Source of the DNA: Halobacteriovorax sp. GB3
Lineage (GTDB): Bacteria; Bdellovibrionota; Bacteriovoracia; Bacteriovoracales; Bacteriovoracaceae
Length of the DNA: 64,000 bases
Direction: 5' to 3'
Assembly: GCF_028649655.1 (NCBI RefSeq)
Contig: NZ_JAQSLN010000004.1
Coordinates: 124,001-188,000, forward strand
This document shows positions 44,281 through 53,152 of the stretch, one piece after another. Each line of letters starts with the position of its first letter. The first letter of the stretch is position 1. Below the pieces are notes generated by a model that ran no database searches, was not told the DNA's origin, and saw only the letters and a list, made by a program, of their open reading frames with translations. A program made the translations under genes and the position numbers.

Positions 44281-46473
44281 ATGGATTGGATTGAAAGAGC
44301 AGAGAATGAAAACACAGCACGTGGACAAACACTCTCCTTCTTTGACTATATGGATGAATATGAGAAGGCCCCACAGCGTGAATCCAGAACGACTCATCAA
44401 TATCTCATTGATATGTTGGACTACTTTGGAAAAGATGATCGAGGCCACTATAAACTCTTTCAAATTGACTCTCCCGATGCTCCTCCTGTCTATGGTCAAT
44501 TAAAAACACAACAAAGCATTATTGATAATCTCCACAACTTCAAAGAAAGCGGATTCAACAACAAATTCATTCTTCTTGTAGGCCCTAACGGTTCTTCAAA
44601 AAGTAGTATTGTGAAGAAGCTTATGAAAGGTGCTGAAGAGTATTCTAAGCAAAATGCTGGGGCACTCTATACATTTAGTTGGGTCTTTCCTATTGATACT
44701 TACGTTAAAGGAAACCTCGGTTTAACAAATGTTCAACATTCAAGAGAGCTGAAGACCTTCGCTTACCTAGAAGATAAAGATATTAGTGCGATCTTAAACT
44801 CAGAGCTTAAAGATCACCCACTTCTTCTTATTCCAAAACATCACAGACAAAATCTTATCGATGAAAATCTTAGACATGATCCTGAATACCACAATATGGT
44901 TAAGAGTACGTACCTCTACCAAGGTGACCTCTCTAAAAGAAATAGGATGATCTACGATGCTCTTCTTCTTAATTACAAAGGAAAGCACAGTGAAGTTCTA
45001 AAGCATATTCGCGTTGAAAGATTCATCATCTCAAAGCGCTATTCAAATGGTGCAGTGACAATTGAACCGCAAATGCACGTTGATGCGAGAATGCAGCAAA
45101 TCACTATGGACAAGCGTCTGGCAACATTACCGCCAAGCCTTCAGTCCCTAAACCTCTTTTCAATGCAAGGAGAAGCGGTTTCTGCGAATAGAGGAATCCT
45201 AGAATACTCAGATCTTCTAAAGCGACCTCTGGATACTTTCAAATATCTTCTTCAAACAATGGAAACGAAGAACGTTAATCTCATGGGAATCCTAACAGAG
45301 CTTGATATTTTCTTTGTCGGAACATCCAATGAAATTCACCTTCAGGCCTTTAAGCAACACCCAGACTTTAACTCTTTCAAAGGTCGCTTTAACTTTATTC
45401 GTGTCCCATACCTACTCGATTACAAAGAAGAGGAAAAAATATACGAAGAACAGGTTTCTCGCTTAAAGGAGCGAACTAATTTTGAACCTTACTCTCTAAA
45501 AGCACTGTGTATGTTTGCCGTCATGACGAGACTTCGCTCTCCGATGGGAAAACACTACAAAGATAAAAAGTTAACAGATATTGTCACAAGCTTAAATCCA
45601 CTAGAAAAATGTCACATTCTTAGTGGAGGAGAACTCCCTGATCGCTTTGATATTGAAAGCAAGCAGATCCTAAAGCATGGAAGTGATGAACTTAAAAATG
45701 AATTTGAATTTGAAAATCTATACGAAGGTAAATTTGGTATTTCTCCACGCGATATCAAAAACATCATCTATCGCTTATCTAGCCTAAATGACACTGTTAC
45801 TTTCGTAGAAGTTTTCAAATATCTAGAAAGAGTTATTCAAAAGAAGAACGACTACGACTTTCTCAATATGACTCCTCATGGAGATTTTCACAACCCAGCG
45901 AAGTTCATTGATCTAATTAAAGACGAAATGCTCGATCTCTTCGATAGAGAGTTACGTTCTAGTTTAGGCCTCATTGATGATCGCTCTTATGAAGATTATT
46001 TAAGACGCTATATTGAAAATATCAATGCCATGATTAAAGGTGAAAAAATTAAAAACTCAATCACTGGCAAGTATGAAGAGTGTGATGAATATTTCATCAA
46101 GGAATTCGAATCAAATATCAATCTCAAAGAAGATGCGATGAAGTTCCGTTCTCACCTCATCTCTAAACTTGGTGCATTTTATCTCGACAATCCAGGAACA
46201 AAGATTATTTACAAAGAAATCTTCCCTGAAGTTGTCGATCGCCTACAAGAGAGCTTTCGCAACGAACAAAAGAAGGCCATTGTCGAGATCTCGAAAAATC
46301 TTGTTTTCTATGAGGCGGAAATGAGTGGTAAAGAAGAGAAAAAGCAGACTCTTCTTACAGAAGATAGCAGAAAACAGATCCTTACAGTGTTAGAAAACCT
46401 CACAACGAAATATGGTTATTCACAAAACGGTGCACTTCAGCTAATAAAGTTCATAATAAAAGAACGTTATTAG
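44281..46473 (+). CDS. prkA: PrkA-type serine protein kinase / AAA+ protein
   Basis: 730 residues, slightly longer than the usual 630-690. PrkA AAA domain at the N-terminus with Walker A GPNGSSKSSIVKKL near residue 103 and the family's typical long inserts (EYSDLLKRPLDTFKYLLQ, TELDIFFVGTSNE). The C-terminal half corresponds to the PrkA kinase-like domain (FGISPRDIKNIIYRL). In other bacteria PrkA acts in stress, sporulation or stationary-phase control, often beside yeaH and spoVR, which are absent here. AGGAG lies before the ATG. A pseudouridine synthase follows 10 bp on. Confidence 0.85.
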   Translation: MDWIERAENENTARGQTLSFFDYMDEYEKAPQRESRTTHQYLIDMLDYFGKDDRGHYKLFQIDSPDAPPVYGQLKTQQSIIDNLHNFKESGFNNKFILLVGPNGSSKSSIVKKLMKGAEEYSKQNAGALYTFSWVFPIDTYVKGNLGLTNVQHSRELKTFAYLEDKDISAILNSELKDHPLLLIPKHHRQNLIDENLRHDPEYHNMVKSTYLYQGDLSKRNRMIYDALLLNYKGKHSEVLKHIRVERFIISKRYSNGAVTIEPQMHVDARMQQITMDKRLATLPPSLQSLNLFSMQGEAVSANRGILEYSDLLKRPLDTFKYLLQTMETKNVNLMGILTELDIFFVGTSNEIHLQAFKQHPDFNSFKGRFNFIRVPYLLDYKEEEKIYEEQVSRLKERTNFEPYSLKALCMFAVMTRLRSPMGKHYKDKKLTDIVTSLNPLEKCHILSGGELPDRFDIESKQILKHGSDELKNEFEFENLYEGKFGISPRDIKNIIYRLSSLNDTVTFVEVFKYLERVIQKKNDYDFLNMTPHGDFHNPAKFIDLIKDEMLDLFDRELRSSLGLIDDRSYEDYLRRYIENINAMIKGEKIKNSITGKYEECDEYFIKEFESNINLKEDAMKFRSHLISKLGAFYLDNPGTKIIYKEIFPEVVDRLQESFRNEQKKAIVEISKNLVFYEAEMSGKEEKKQTLLTEDSRKQILTVLENLTTKYGYSQNGALQLIKFIIKERY

Positions 46474-46482
46474 TACAAATAA

Positions 46483-47556
46483 ATGGGCATTGTAAAAAAA
46501 CACTTCGGAACAGATTTATATTACGCAATTTATTCGGTCGAGGAAGAGCAACATTTCATGCGCCTCGACCAATTCATGCAAACCTTCCTTCCTAGTTGGT
46601 CGAGACAGCAAATTAAAAAGCGTATCAAAGACAAGAGCATCCAAATTCTAGGACGCCCGGGAAACAATCGCCCTTCAACTCTCGTGCACCATAGAGAGCA
46701 TATTCAAATCACCATGCGTGATGAAGGCGTTGAAGACGAGTACTGGAATGGAGAAAAACTAGAGCTCGACAAAGATCCTGAAATTGTTTTTGAAGATGAT
46801 GATCTCGCAGTTATCTCAAAACCAGCCTACATGTCCACTCACCCAACAGGTCGCCACTTATTTAATTGTGCAACTGTTGTCATGGAAGGACGCTATCAAA
46901 AGACTGTTCACTCTGTGCATAGACTCGATCGTGAAACATCGGGAATCCTCGTCATGGGTAGAAATCCAAAAATCTCCACAATTATGACGGATCACTTTCT
47001 CTATGATCGCGTAAGAAAGTGTTACTTCTTCATCGCAATTGCCAATGAAGAGTATAACGGTGAAATTAAATTTGAATCCAATGAAAGACTTGGTTCTGCA
47101 ACTAAGACAGGACTTAAAAGAGTTCTCATCAATCACTATCCTGAAGATTCAAGTGATGGGAAGCACGCTAGAACACTCTTTCACATCATTCATCAAGAAG
47201 GAAAGTACGTTATTGGACTGGCCTTCCCACAAACAGGTCGCCAGCATCAAATTCGTGTACATGCCATGGTTCAAGGTCTTCCACTTTTGGGGGATAAAAT
47301 GTATCTCGGTGGATTTAAAATGTTTCAACGTTTCAAGGATCAAATAGCGAGCACTGAAGATCACGATCTCATGCAGATTACTCGTCATGCTCTACATGCC
47401 ATGGCCATAAAGATTCCTTATAAAGGTGAAGAAAGAATTTTCAAATCTCATATCCCACTAGATTTAAAAGCATGGCTTGAACAAAATATAGAAATGCCAA
47501 TATCAGAACTAGAAGAAAAGCTCTCAGATGGTATTGATGAATATCTTAATCAGTAA
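46483..47556 (+). CDS. RluA-family pseudouridine synthase
   Basis: 357 residues. An S4-like N-terminal RNA-binding region (MRLDQFMQTFLPSWSRQQIK) precedes the catalytic domain with FEDDDLAVISKPAYMSTHP and the active-site HRLDRETSGILV, whose Asp attacks uridine. GRQHQIRVHAM is the third family motif. Converts specific uridines in rRNA or tRNA to pseudouridine; the exact target (RluC, RluD or TruC type) cannot be told. The ribosome site is weak; the gene follows prkA closely. Confidence 0.9.
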   Translation: MGIVKKHFGTDLYYAIYSVEEEQHFMRLDQFMQTFLPSWSRQQIKKRIKDKSIQILGRPGNNRPSTLVHHREHIQITMRDEGVEDEYWNGEKLELDKDPEIVFEDDDLAVISKPAYMSTHPTGRHLFNCATVVMEGRYQKTVHSVHRLDRETSGILVMGRNPKISTIMTDHFLYDRVRKCYFFIAIANEEYNGEIKFESNERLGSATKTGLKRVLINHYPEDSSDGKHARTLFHIIHQEGKYVIGLAFPQTGRQHQIRVHAMVQGLPLLGDKMYLGGFKMFQRFKDQIASTEDHDLMQITRHALHAMAIKIPYKGEERIFKSHIPLDLKAWLEQNIEMPISELEEKLSDGIDEYLNQ

Positions 47557-47557
47557 A

Positions 47558-48292
47558 TTATTTCAATGAGGACTTAAGGTAGTTATAAACTCCCTTTGGA
47601 CCTTCATTTTCTTCACCAACTAAAATTTCAGATGGTTCATACTCTAGTTTTTTAAGAACGGATTTAATATTGGAAACACCAACTGTGTTGGAAAGATTTT
47701 TAAACATCGATTCATCATTAAGAGAGTCTCCAAAGAAAACTGTTTGATCGAGAGAAATACTGGAATAATTTCTCTTCATAAACTCAACAACAGCTTTATA
47801 CTTTGAAACTTCTCCACACCAAAAATTCAAATGAACATTGGATTGAGAGTAATTGATCTTCTCTTTTTCCATGAACGCTTTGATCTCTTTCATGCGCTCA
47901 AGATCTTCAGTTAAATCATCAAGTTCAATGGCCCTATCAGTACGCCTTCCAATTGAATCAATTGTAAGCTCAAGTCCATGAAACTTTTTAAGAAGTGCTT
48001 TTGAAAATGTTCTAAGCCTTGTTCGATCTTTCTCTTCTACAAGGTAGTCGTTGTAGAGATGATTCCCTTTCTTTCTTCCAACGATAACTCCTCCGCCCTC
48101 ACAAATGACATGATTGAGATTAGAGAAGTGAGTCAGTAGAAAGTGTCCCCATGAAATAGACCTTCCCGTCACAATAACCAGTGGAATGGAATTCTTTTCT
48201 AGTATCTCAAGAATTGAAAAGAAGTCTTTCGTAAAATCAGTGTGATGAGTAAGAGTGCCATCAAAATCAGAGAATACAATACTAGGAATCAT
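47558..48292 (-). CDS. HAD-superfamily phosphatase
   Basis: 244 residues. Motif I SDFDGTLT with the nucleophile and acid Asp, motif II VTGRS, a cap region with a CEGGGVIV strand, and the late FGDSLNDESMF metal motif mark a Cof/sucrose-phosphatase-like HAD enzyme. Substrate unknown; a sugar phosphate is the usual guess. Convergent with the pseudouridine synthase gene, 1 bp apart. Cytoplasmic. Confidence 0.82.
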   Translation of the reverse strand: MIPSIVFSDFDGTLTHHTDFTKDFFSILEILEKNSIPLVIVTGRSISWGHFLLTHFSNLNHVICEGGGVIVGRKKGNHLYNDYLVEEKDRTRLRTFSKALLKKFHGLELTIDSIGRRTDRAIELDDLTEDLERMKEIKAFMEKEKINYSQSNVHLNFWCGEVSKYKAVVEFMKRNYSSISLDQTVFFGDSLNDESMFKNLSNTVGVSNIKSVLKKLEYEPSEILVGEENEGPKGVYNYLKSSLK

Positions 48293-48302
48293 GGATTAGT
48301 CC

Positions 48303-48330
48303 AAAAAAGAGGGCCAGTTAAACTGACCCT
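48303..48330 (-). terminator. Rho-independent terminator of the 204-residue barrel gene
   Basis: AGGGTCAGT pairs with ACTGGCCCT (one G-T) around TTA, followed by CTTTTTT on the minus strand, 10 bp after the stop. Confidence 0.85.
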
Positions 48331-48339
48331 ACTTACGAA

Positions 48340-48954
48340 TTAGTTAATTGGAAATGAAACACCGAATACAAAAGCAGTGAATGAGTCTTTAAGATCAACT
48401 TGAACTTCTGCGTTTCCAAGTAGGTGTTGGTAACCTTCAATTGGAAGATGTCCATTAATCCCTACGTTAGCTGAAAGAGTGCTCTCGTAAGACTTTTCTT
48501 TCGTATCAAGTTTCAGTCCTAGCGGAAGTGAAGCATACGGATACGCTTCTTTACCCCAGAAACTGAACCCTTTAGATACTTGAGGAGCGAAAGTAAAAGA
48601 GTTCTTTCTCGTCTCAAATTCTTTAGAGTTTTCAAATTGTGCTTTCAAAGAAACACGTGGTTGATTCATAAAATCAGGAAAAATTTCGTAGTCAGCTGAT
48701 GCAAAAATTGACCCGTCTCTCTCACCACCATTAAGGGCAAGACCTCCGTCAAAAGTAAGCATTTGATTCATTTTATAAGTGTAACGAACCTGTGCTCCTA
48801 CACCACCACCAGAAGAAGTGATCCCTGTCGCTTCAGTCGATAGCATTTTCGTATTAGACATTAGTGGGAATGTTGAATAACCCATCCCAACAGCTAGAGA
48901 ACTAGCACTGGCTGCCATAGCGGCCACAATAGAAATAACTTTTGTTGTCTTCAT
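48340..48954 (-). CDS. Predicted outer-membrane beta-barrel protein
   Basis: 204 residues; signal peptide MKTTKVISIVAAMAASASSL ending near SLAVG. Amphipathic strands throughout and an end FVFGVSFPIN, consistent with an 8-strand barrel. GGAAGGTGG lies before the ATG. It has its own promoter with a palindrome between the boxes and its own terminator, so it is a single-gene unit, likely abundant. Family not recognised. Confidence 0.65.
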   Translation of the reverse strand: MKTTKVISIVAAMAASASSLAVGMGYSTFPLMSNTKMLSTEATGITSSGGGVGAQVRYTYKMNQMLTFDGGLALNGGERDGSIFASADYEIFPDFMNQPRVSLKAQFENSKEFETRKNSFTFAPQVSKGFSFWGKEAYPYASLPLGLKLDTKEKSYESTLSANVGINGHLPIEGYQHLLGNAEVQVDLKDSFTAFVFGVSFPIN

Positions 48955-49002
48955 AATTCCACCTTCCTTGGGATTGAAGAGATTTTCTCCATATTCCCTA
49001 AT

Positions 49003-49033
49003 ATTCTAGCCCTTTGACGCGCCAAACGTCAAA
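49003..49033 (-). promoter_or_regulatory. Promoter with overlapping inverted repeat for the barrel gene
   Basis: On the minus strand TTGACG (49032-49027) and TAGAAT (49008-49003) are 18 bp apart, about 50 bp before the start codon. A perfect palindrome TTTGACG-N7-CGTCAAA (49013-49033) covers the -35 box and spacer, as an operator would. Confidence 0.55.
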
Positions 49034-49081
49034 AAAATCCACCGCTTTTGACCCATATTTACACAATTTTTAAATCCCATA

Positions 49082-49110
49082 TTGACTAGTGTTCTGGAAA
49101 GCTTTATAAA
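49082..49110 (+). promoter_or_regulatory. Sigma-70 promoter of tRNA-His
   Basis: TTGACT and TATAAA separated by exactly 17 bp; transcription would start about 14 bp before the tRNA. Confidence 0.75.
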
Positions 49111-49130
49111 GTCTTTACGAATTGAATTGT

Positions 49131-49207
49131 GGTGGCTGTGGCGCAGTTGGTAGCGCAGTAGATTGTGATTCTATTGGTCGAGGGTTCGAGCCCCTTCAGC
49201 CACCCCA
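49131..49207 (+). tRNA. tRNA-His (GTG)
   Basis: A full cloverleaf: acceptor GTGGCTG/CAGCCAC, D-arm GCGC/GCGC, anticodon loop TTGTGAT with GTG at 49165-49167, T-arm with GTTCGAGCC-type loop and encoded CCA. The extra G at 49131 is the -1 guanosine typical of tRNA-His. It is the integration site of the 12-kb island: the direct repeat begins with the last seven bases of the tRNA. Confidence 0.95.
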
Positions 49208-49376
49208 TTCTTTTCAGACATTCACTTCGATGACAATCCCTTCGGGGAAAATCATATTAAAAGCAGAGTTTAACCCACTCTGCTTTTTTTTTGGAAGCGG
49301 CAAATGCCAGGAAGGCATTTGACGCTGAACAACTTCGAAGGCGACCACGAAGGGAGCCGCAGAATACTTCTCGAAC
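49201..49376 (+). repeat. Left copy of the island-flanking direct repeat
   Basis: 176 bp nearly identical to 61461-61635, starting in the tRNA-His 3' end (CACCCCA), then tRNA terminator and one 60-bp repeat unit. Differences are one T in the T-run and a few substitutions. Weaker similarity continues for about 60 bp. Confidence 0.9.
49261..49292 (+). terminator. Terminator of tRNA-His
   Basis: AAGCAGAGT pairs with ACTCTGCTT around TTAACCC, followed by a run of T. Lies inside the duplicated segment. Confidence 0.9.
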
Positions 49377-49480
49377 CGACCAACCAAATTCAAAAACTAA
49401 TTCCATGAAATACACCAACCGCCAGGAAGGCATTTGACGCTGAACAACTTCGGAGGCGACCACGAAGGGAGCCGCAGAAT
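49306..49480 (+). repeat. Two copies of a 60-bp repeat unit (left end)
   Basis: Units at 49306-49365 and 49421-49480 begin GCCAGGAAGGCATTTGACGC and end GGGAGCCGCAGAAT; they differ at one to two positions. A third full unit and a shortened one lie at the right end of the island. No protein function is supported; the units are GC-richer than their surroundings. Confidence 0.8.
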
Positions 49481-49559
49481 AGGTCCATTCCGGAGACATA
49501 GTTTACACTTTTAAATGAAATGGTCGGTTATAATCTTCTTATAACAGGAGGTTGTAACT

Positions 49560-50264
49560 ATGCCATGGATGGAGTGTAGAGTTATGGATCAAAAATTACA
49601 GTTTGTTGCTAGATTGCTTGAAGGCGAAAAAATGGCACCTTTGTGTCGTAAGTTCGGGATAACACGGCCAACAGGATACAAGATCTAGAACCGTTACAAG
49701 AAGCTTGGAGAAATGGCCCAAGTTGAGCAAAAGAGAACACCTCACCGTTATGCTAATTCTCTTCCCATTGAGGTTGAAGCTTTAATTTTAAGCTTAAAAA
49801 GAGAGTACCCAAACTGGAGTGCTCCCAAAATAAGAGAAAAAATAATAAAGAAGTTCCCAGATGTAAAAGTTCCAGCAACAAGTACTATCCATGCAGTACT
49901 AGATAGAAATGGACTTGTTAAACATCGTAAAGGTAGAAAACGATATAAATCCCAAGGAACAAATGAAGTCTTTGCCTTTGAAACGTTTACAAGAGCATTT
50001 GAAGAGTTTGGTTTACCTGATGCAATTAGAACTGATAATGGTGTTCCATTTGCTAGTGGAGCTTCGTTTTATAATCTTACAAAACTTTCTGTTTGGTGGA
50101 TGAGACTTGGGATTAAAATAGAGAGAATAGAACCAGGAAATCCTCAACAACTAGCAAGACATAAGAACATAAGTACCACAATTAGATTCTATACTATGAA
50201 CCTTAAGGCCCTAGATAACCCCGCATCACGCTCTATTGAAAAATTAATTGAGAAGCAAGACTAA
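49560..50264 (+). pseudogene. IS481-type transposase relic fused to a tyrosine-integrase C-terminus
   Basis: A frame starting ATG at 49560 (after AGGAGG) reads as an IS481-family transposase: MDQKLQFVARLLEGEKMAPL, the HTH CRKFGITRPTGYK, then an in-frame TAG at codon 43. It continues with EYPNWSAPKIREK and HRKGRKRY, has lost the segment with the first catalytic Asp, resumes at GLPDAIRTDNGVPF, and stops matching after IERIEPGNPQQ. From there the frame is the end of a tyrosine recombinase (LARHKNISTTIRFYTMNLKA, with the nucleophilic Tyr). The junction near 50150 suggests a deletion between an IS copy and the island's own integrase gene. GTCCATTCCGGAGACATAG near 49483 is the probable left IS end. 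Confidence 0.75.
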
Positions 50265-50393
50265 TCGTACTTTCATTAACTTATAAAATAGAGCAAGAAA
50301 TCGCTAAATAAAAGACCTTTTTATTCCGATTAGAATTTGAATCATAATAATTATAATATTTTGAATGGTTACAACCATTATGGCTGGAATTTT

Positions 50394-51893
50394 ATGGCAA
50401 AATTTATTGGAATTGATTTAGGAACTACGTTTTCTGCTGCGGCAACTGTAGATGTAGAAGGACGACCTGTAATTGTAAGAGATAGCGAAGGTAATAATAT
50501 TATCCCTTCTTGCGTGGTAGTTGATGGTGACACAATTGAAGTTGGAGCACATGCCTTAGATACTTGGGAAAGCTCTCCAGAGAAAGGAGCTTCACGATTT
50601 AAAAGAATAATGGGGACCACAAACAAAACCATTAACCTTTCTGGTAAAGAATTTACACCTACTGAGCTTAGTTCATTTGTTTTGAAAAAAATTGTGAAAG
50701 AAGTTGAATCGCAAATTGGTGAAATTGAGGAAGCTGTCGTAACAATACCTGCAAACTTTGCACATGAAGCTCGTGAAGCAACAATGCTTGCTGCTAAAAA
50801 GGCTGGCTTAAAAATTAAGAATATTATTAACGAGCCAACAGCTGCTGCACTTTATTACGCATATAAAACAGGAGAGGACCTTGATGGAATATATGCCGTC
50901 TTTGATCTTGGTGGTGGAACTTTTGATGTATCAATAATCCAAGCTCATGGGAAAAATGTTGAAGTTTTATCTTCAGACGGAGTTTCTAGACTAGGCGGAG
51001 ATGACTTTGACAAAGCAGTTATTGATCTTCTTTGTGAAAAGTATAAGGCAATATCAGGAAATGATCTCGATCCAAAAGAAATATCATTAGTGCAAGCAGA
51101 AAAAGCTAAAAAGCACTTAACAATAAAGGAAACAACTAAGCAAAAAATCAACGGAATTAGTGTTGAAGTAAGTAGAAATGATTTCCAAGAAAAAATAAAG
51201 TCCCTTTTAGCACAAATAGAACTTTTGTGTGAGTCTGCCCTAGATGAAGCCAAGATCCAAACATCACAATTAAAAGGAATCTTTCTTGCAGGAGGATCAA
51301 CAAGGGTCCCTGCAATTAAGGAAGTAGTTACAAAAGTATTTGGCAAAGAACCAACATCTACAGCAAACGTTGATGAAGTTGTAGCCCTAGGGGCAGCCAT
51401 ATATGCTACTTACAGAGCGGATAGAACTAAACTATCGCCTGGGCAAAAAGAAAGTGTTGAAAAAATTAAAATTAGTGAAACAACTAATAAGTGCTTCGGA
51501 ACTATTACCCTCACGAGAGATGCTGCGAGAGATGATATTGTTCTGAAAAATACCACACTGATACCTAAAGGACATAAAATTCCATGTTCAGTTACACAAT
51601 CTTTCTACACAACACATGAAGGACAAACAGGTGTTAACTGTAAGGTTACAGAATCTTCTACTATTGAGACAGATCCAAAGTTTGTAAAGATCATCTGGGA
51701 AGGAAACCTAGAGCTACCTCCAAATAGACCAGAAGGACAAAAGATTGATGTAACATTTTCTTATGATGAAAATCAAATTATGCAATGTTCTTTTGTCGAT
51801 GTAGCTACTGGAAAAAAAACGTCAGTAGATCTCACGATGGTCTCAACAGAGAACTTCGATGATAACAAAATAGATAAATTCTTGGTGGAGTAA
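50394..51893 (+). CDS. Hsp70/DnaK-like chaperone without C-terminal lid
   Basis: 499 residues from the ATG at 50394 (a TTG 57 bp upstream is less likely). Nucleotide-binding motifs: GIDLGTTFSAAA, INEPTAAALYYA, VFDLGGGTFDVSII, FLAGGSTRVPAI. A beta substrate-binding domain follows (about 385-495), but the helical lid and EEVD-type tail of housekeeping DnaK (about 640 residues) are missing. It is the first gene of a tight three-gene cargo module; the next gene codes for a membrane TerB/J-like protein that could be its co-chaperone. Cytoplasmic. Confidence 0.88.
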   Translation: MAKFIGIDLGTTFSAAATVDVEGRPVIVRDSEGNNIIPSCVVVDGDTIEVGAHALDTWESSPEKGASRFKRIMGTTNKTINLSGKEFTPTELSSFVLKKIVKEVESQIGEIEEAVVTIPANFAHEAREATMLAAKKAGLKIKNIINEPTAAALYYAYKTGEDLDGIYAVFDLGGGTFDVSIIQAHGKNVEVLSSDGVSRLGGDDFDKAVIDLLCEKYKAISGNDLDPKEISLVQAEKAKKHLTIKETTKQKINGISVEVSRNDFQEKIKSLLAQIELLCESALDEAKIQTSQLKGIFLAGGSTRVPAIKEVVTKVFGKEPTSTANVDEVVALGAAIYATYRADRTKLSPGQKESVEKIKISETTNKCFGTITLTRDAARDDIVLKNTTLIPKGHKIPCSVTQSFYTTHEGQTGVNCKVTESSTIETDPKFVKIIWEGNLELPPNRPEGQKIDVTFSYDENQIMQCSFVDVATGKKTSVDLTMVSTENFDDNKIDKFLVE

Positions 51894-51898
51894 TATTA

Positions 51899-53152
51899 AT
51901 GGAAAAAATACTAGCATGGATAGGTGTTATTATAGCCTGGTTCCTAATTCAACTTGCGTGGAGATTTATAGTAAGCGGAGTTAGTGCTGCAGGCAGGACA
52001 GTAACAGGAAAGGGAAATTTTAAAGATAATTTAAATGCTTCATTTTTTGGAATGGAAGATTTCCAGATGAGACTAGTCGACCAACCTTTTGAGAATGGTG
52101 AGAAAAATAACTTAAAGGTGAAATCTATTGAAGTAAAAGGTCGATTTCCCATAACCTCACCAAAGAATGCGGCTTTGGTAATATCTGTTCTAGATACCAC
52201 TGAGGAGGAGTCTCTTCCTGTATTATCAGTACTTGAAGATTATAGAGAACCTGATACAGCGGCTTTTCAAGCTGTAGTTCCTATGGGTCAAATGAAACCT
52301 GAATTTGGCTTCCCTAGCTGGACTAAAGTCGGAGGATTTCTTCCAGAGTTTTTAGAAACTGCATATAAAGGAAATAGAAAGTTATCTGTATTTCTTAGAC
52401 TTGTCGACTTAGAAAACCCTCCCACTATCCGCCTTGGGTATCATGGAAACGATCAAAAAGGACTTCTTTGGATTCAGGGACAAGAGTTTCAGCACAATAT
52501 GATCTATGCTGGCTATAGAGAAGAGCAAGAAAATCGTATCAAAGCTCATTGCTCGATAATTAAACTAGGAGTTTTCGCTGCTCTATCTGACAATGAATTT
52601 AACGAAGAAGAAGGACTATCAATTAAGAAATGGATGTATCAAACTCTTTGTTTCTACTCTGATTTCCAATTTGAAGATATGAAGGCTTTATTTAATCAAA
52701 CATTTAAAGAAGCATACTCTCAACATCAAAATGGTCAACTCTCTGTATCTGATATTTGTGCGACCTTGAATGAGATTGATAATGATAGTTATAAATATGA
52801 GGCAGTAGAACTTTGTTATGATGTCGTTGCTGCAGACAAAAAGATAGAAACTGAAGAAGCCTCAATGATTAGAAAAATTTCAGAAACTCTTAAACTAGAC
52901 TTTAAAGAGATTGAAAAGATTAAAGATAAGAGACTTGTTGGCCTTGACTCAAATGCTATTGGTGGTGCATCAGTTGAAGAACTCCTTGGGATAAATGAAA
53001 GCATGACTCCAGATGAGATTAATAGCCATCTAAGAAGAGAGTTTCAAAAGTGGAATAGTCGTTTAAACACTCTACCAGAAGGTGAAGAAAGAGAGAACGC
53101 ACAAAAAATGCTAGATCTAATAGCAGAGGCAAGAAATAACCGTGCCGCATAG
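51899..53152 (+). CDS. Membrane TerB-domain protein with degenerate J-like C-terminus (DjlA-like)
   Basis: 417 residues. N-terminal transmembrane helix (ILAWIGVIIAWFLIQLAW); residues 45-210 a beta-rich domain; 215-345 a TerB-type helical bundle with two acidic halves (LGVFAALSDNEFNEEEGLSI and CYDVVAADKKIETEE). The last 60 residues (LLGINESMTPDEINSHLRRE to LIAEARN) have J-domain length and helix order, but the HPD tripeptide is absent (NSRL in its place). DjlA has the same order: membrane helix, TerB-like, J. Five bp after Hsp70 and overlapping the peptidase gene by 11 bp. Confidence 0.65.
   Translation: MEKILAWIGVIIAWFLIQLAWRFIVSGVSAAGRTVTGKGNFKDNLNASFFGMEDFQMRLVDQPFENGEKNNLKVKSIEVKGRFPITSPKNAALVISVLDTTEEESLPVLSVLEDYREPDTAAFQAVVPMGQMKPEFGFPSWTKVGGFLPEFLETAYKGNRKLSVFLRLVDLENPPTIRLGYHGNDQKGLLWIQGQEFQHNMIYAGYREEQENRIKAHCSIIKLGVFAALSDNEFNEEEGLSIKKWMYQTLCFYSDFQFEDMKALFNQTFKEAYSQHQNGQLSVSDICATLNEIDNDSYKYEAVELCYDVVAADKKIETEEASMIRKISETLKLDFKEIEKIKDKRLVGLDSNAIGGASVEELLGINESMTPDEINSHLRREFQKWNSRLNTLPEGEERENAQKMLDLIAEARNNRAA

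Noticed and set aside
49122-49322. Open frame across tRNA-His
   Set aside because: It reads through the tRNA and its terminator; the sequence is explained by the tRNA and the direct repeat.
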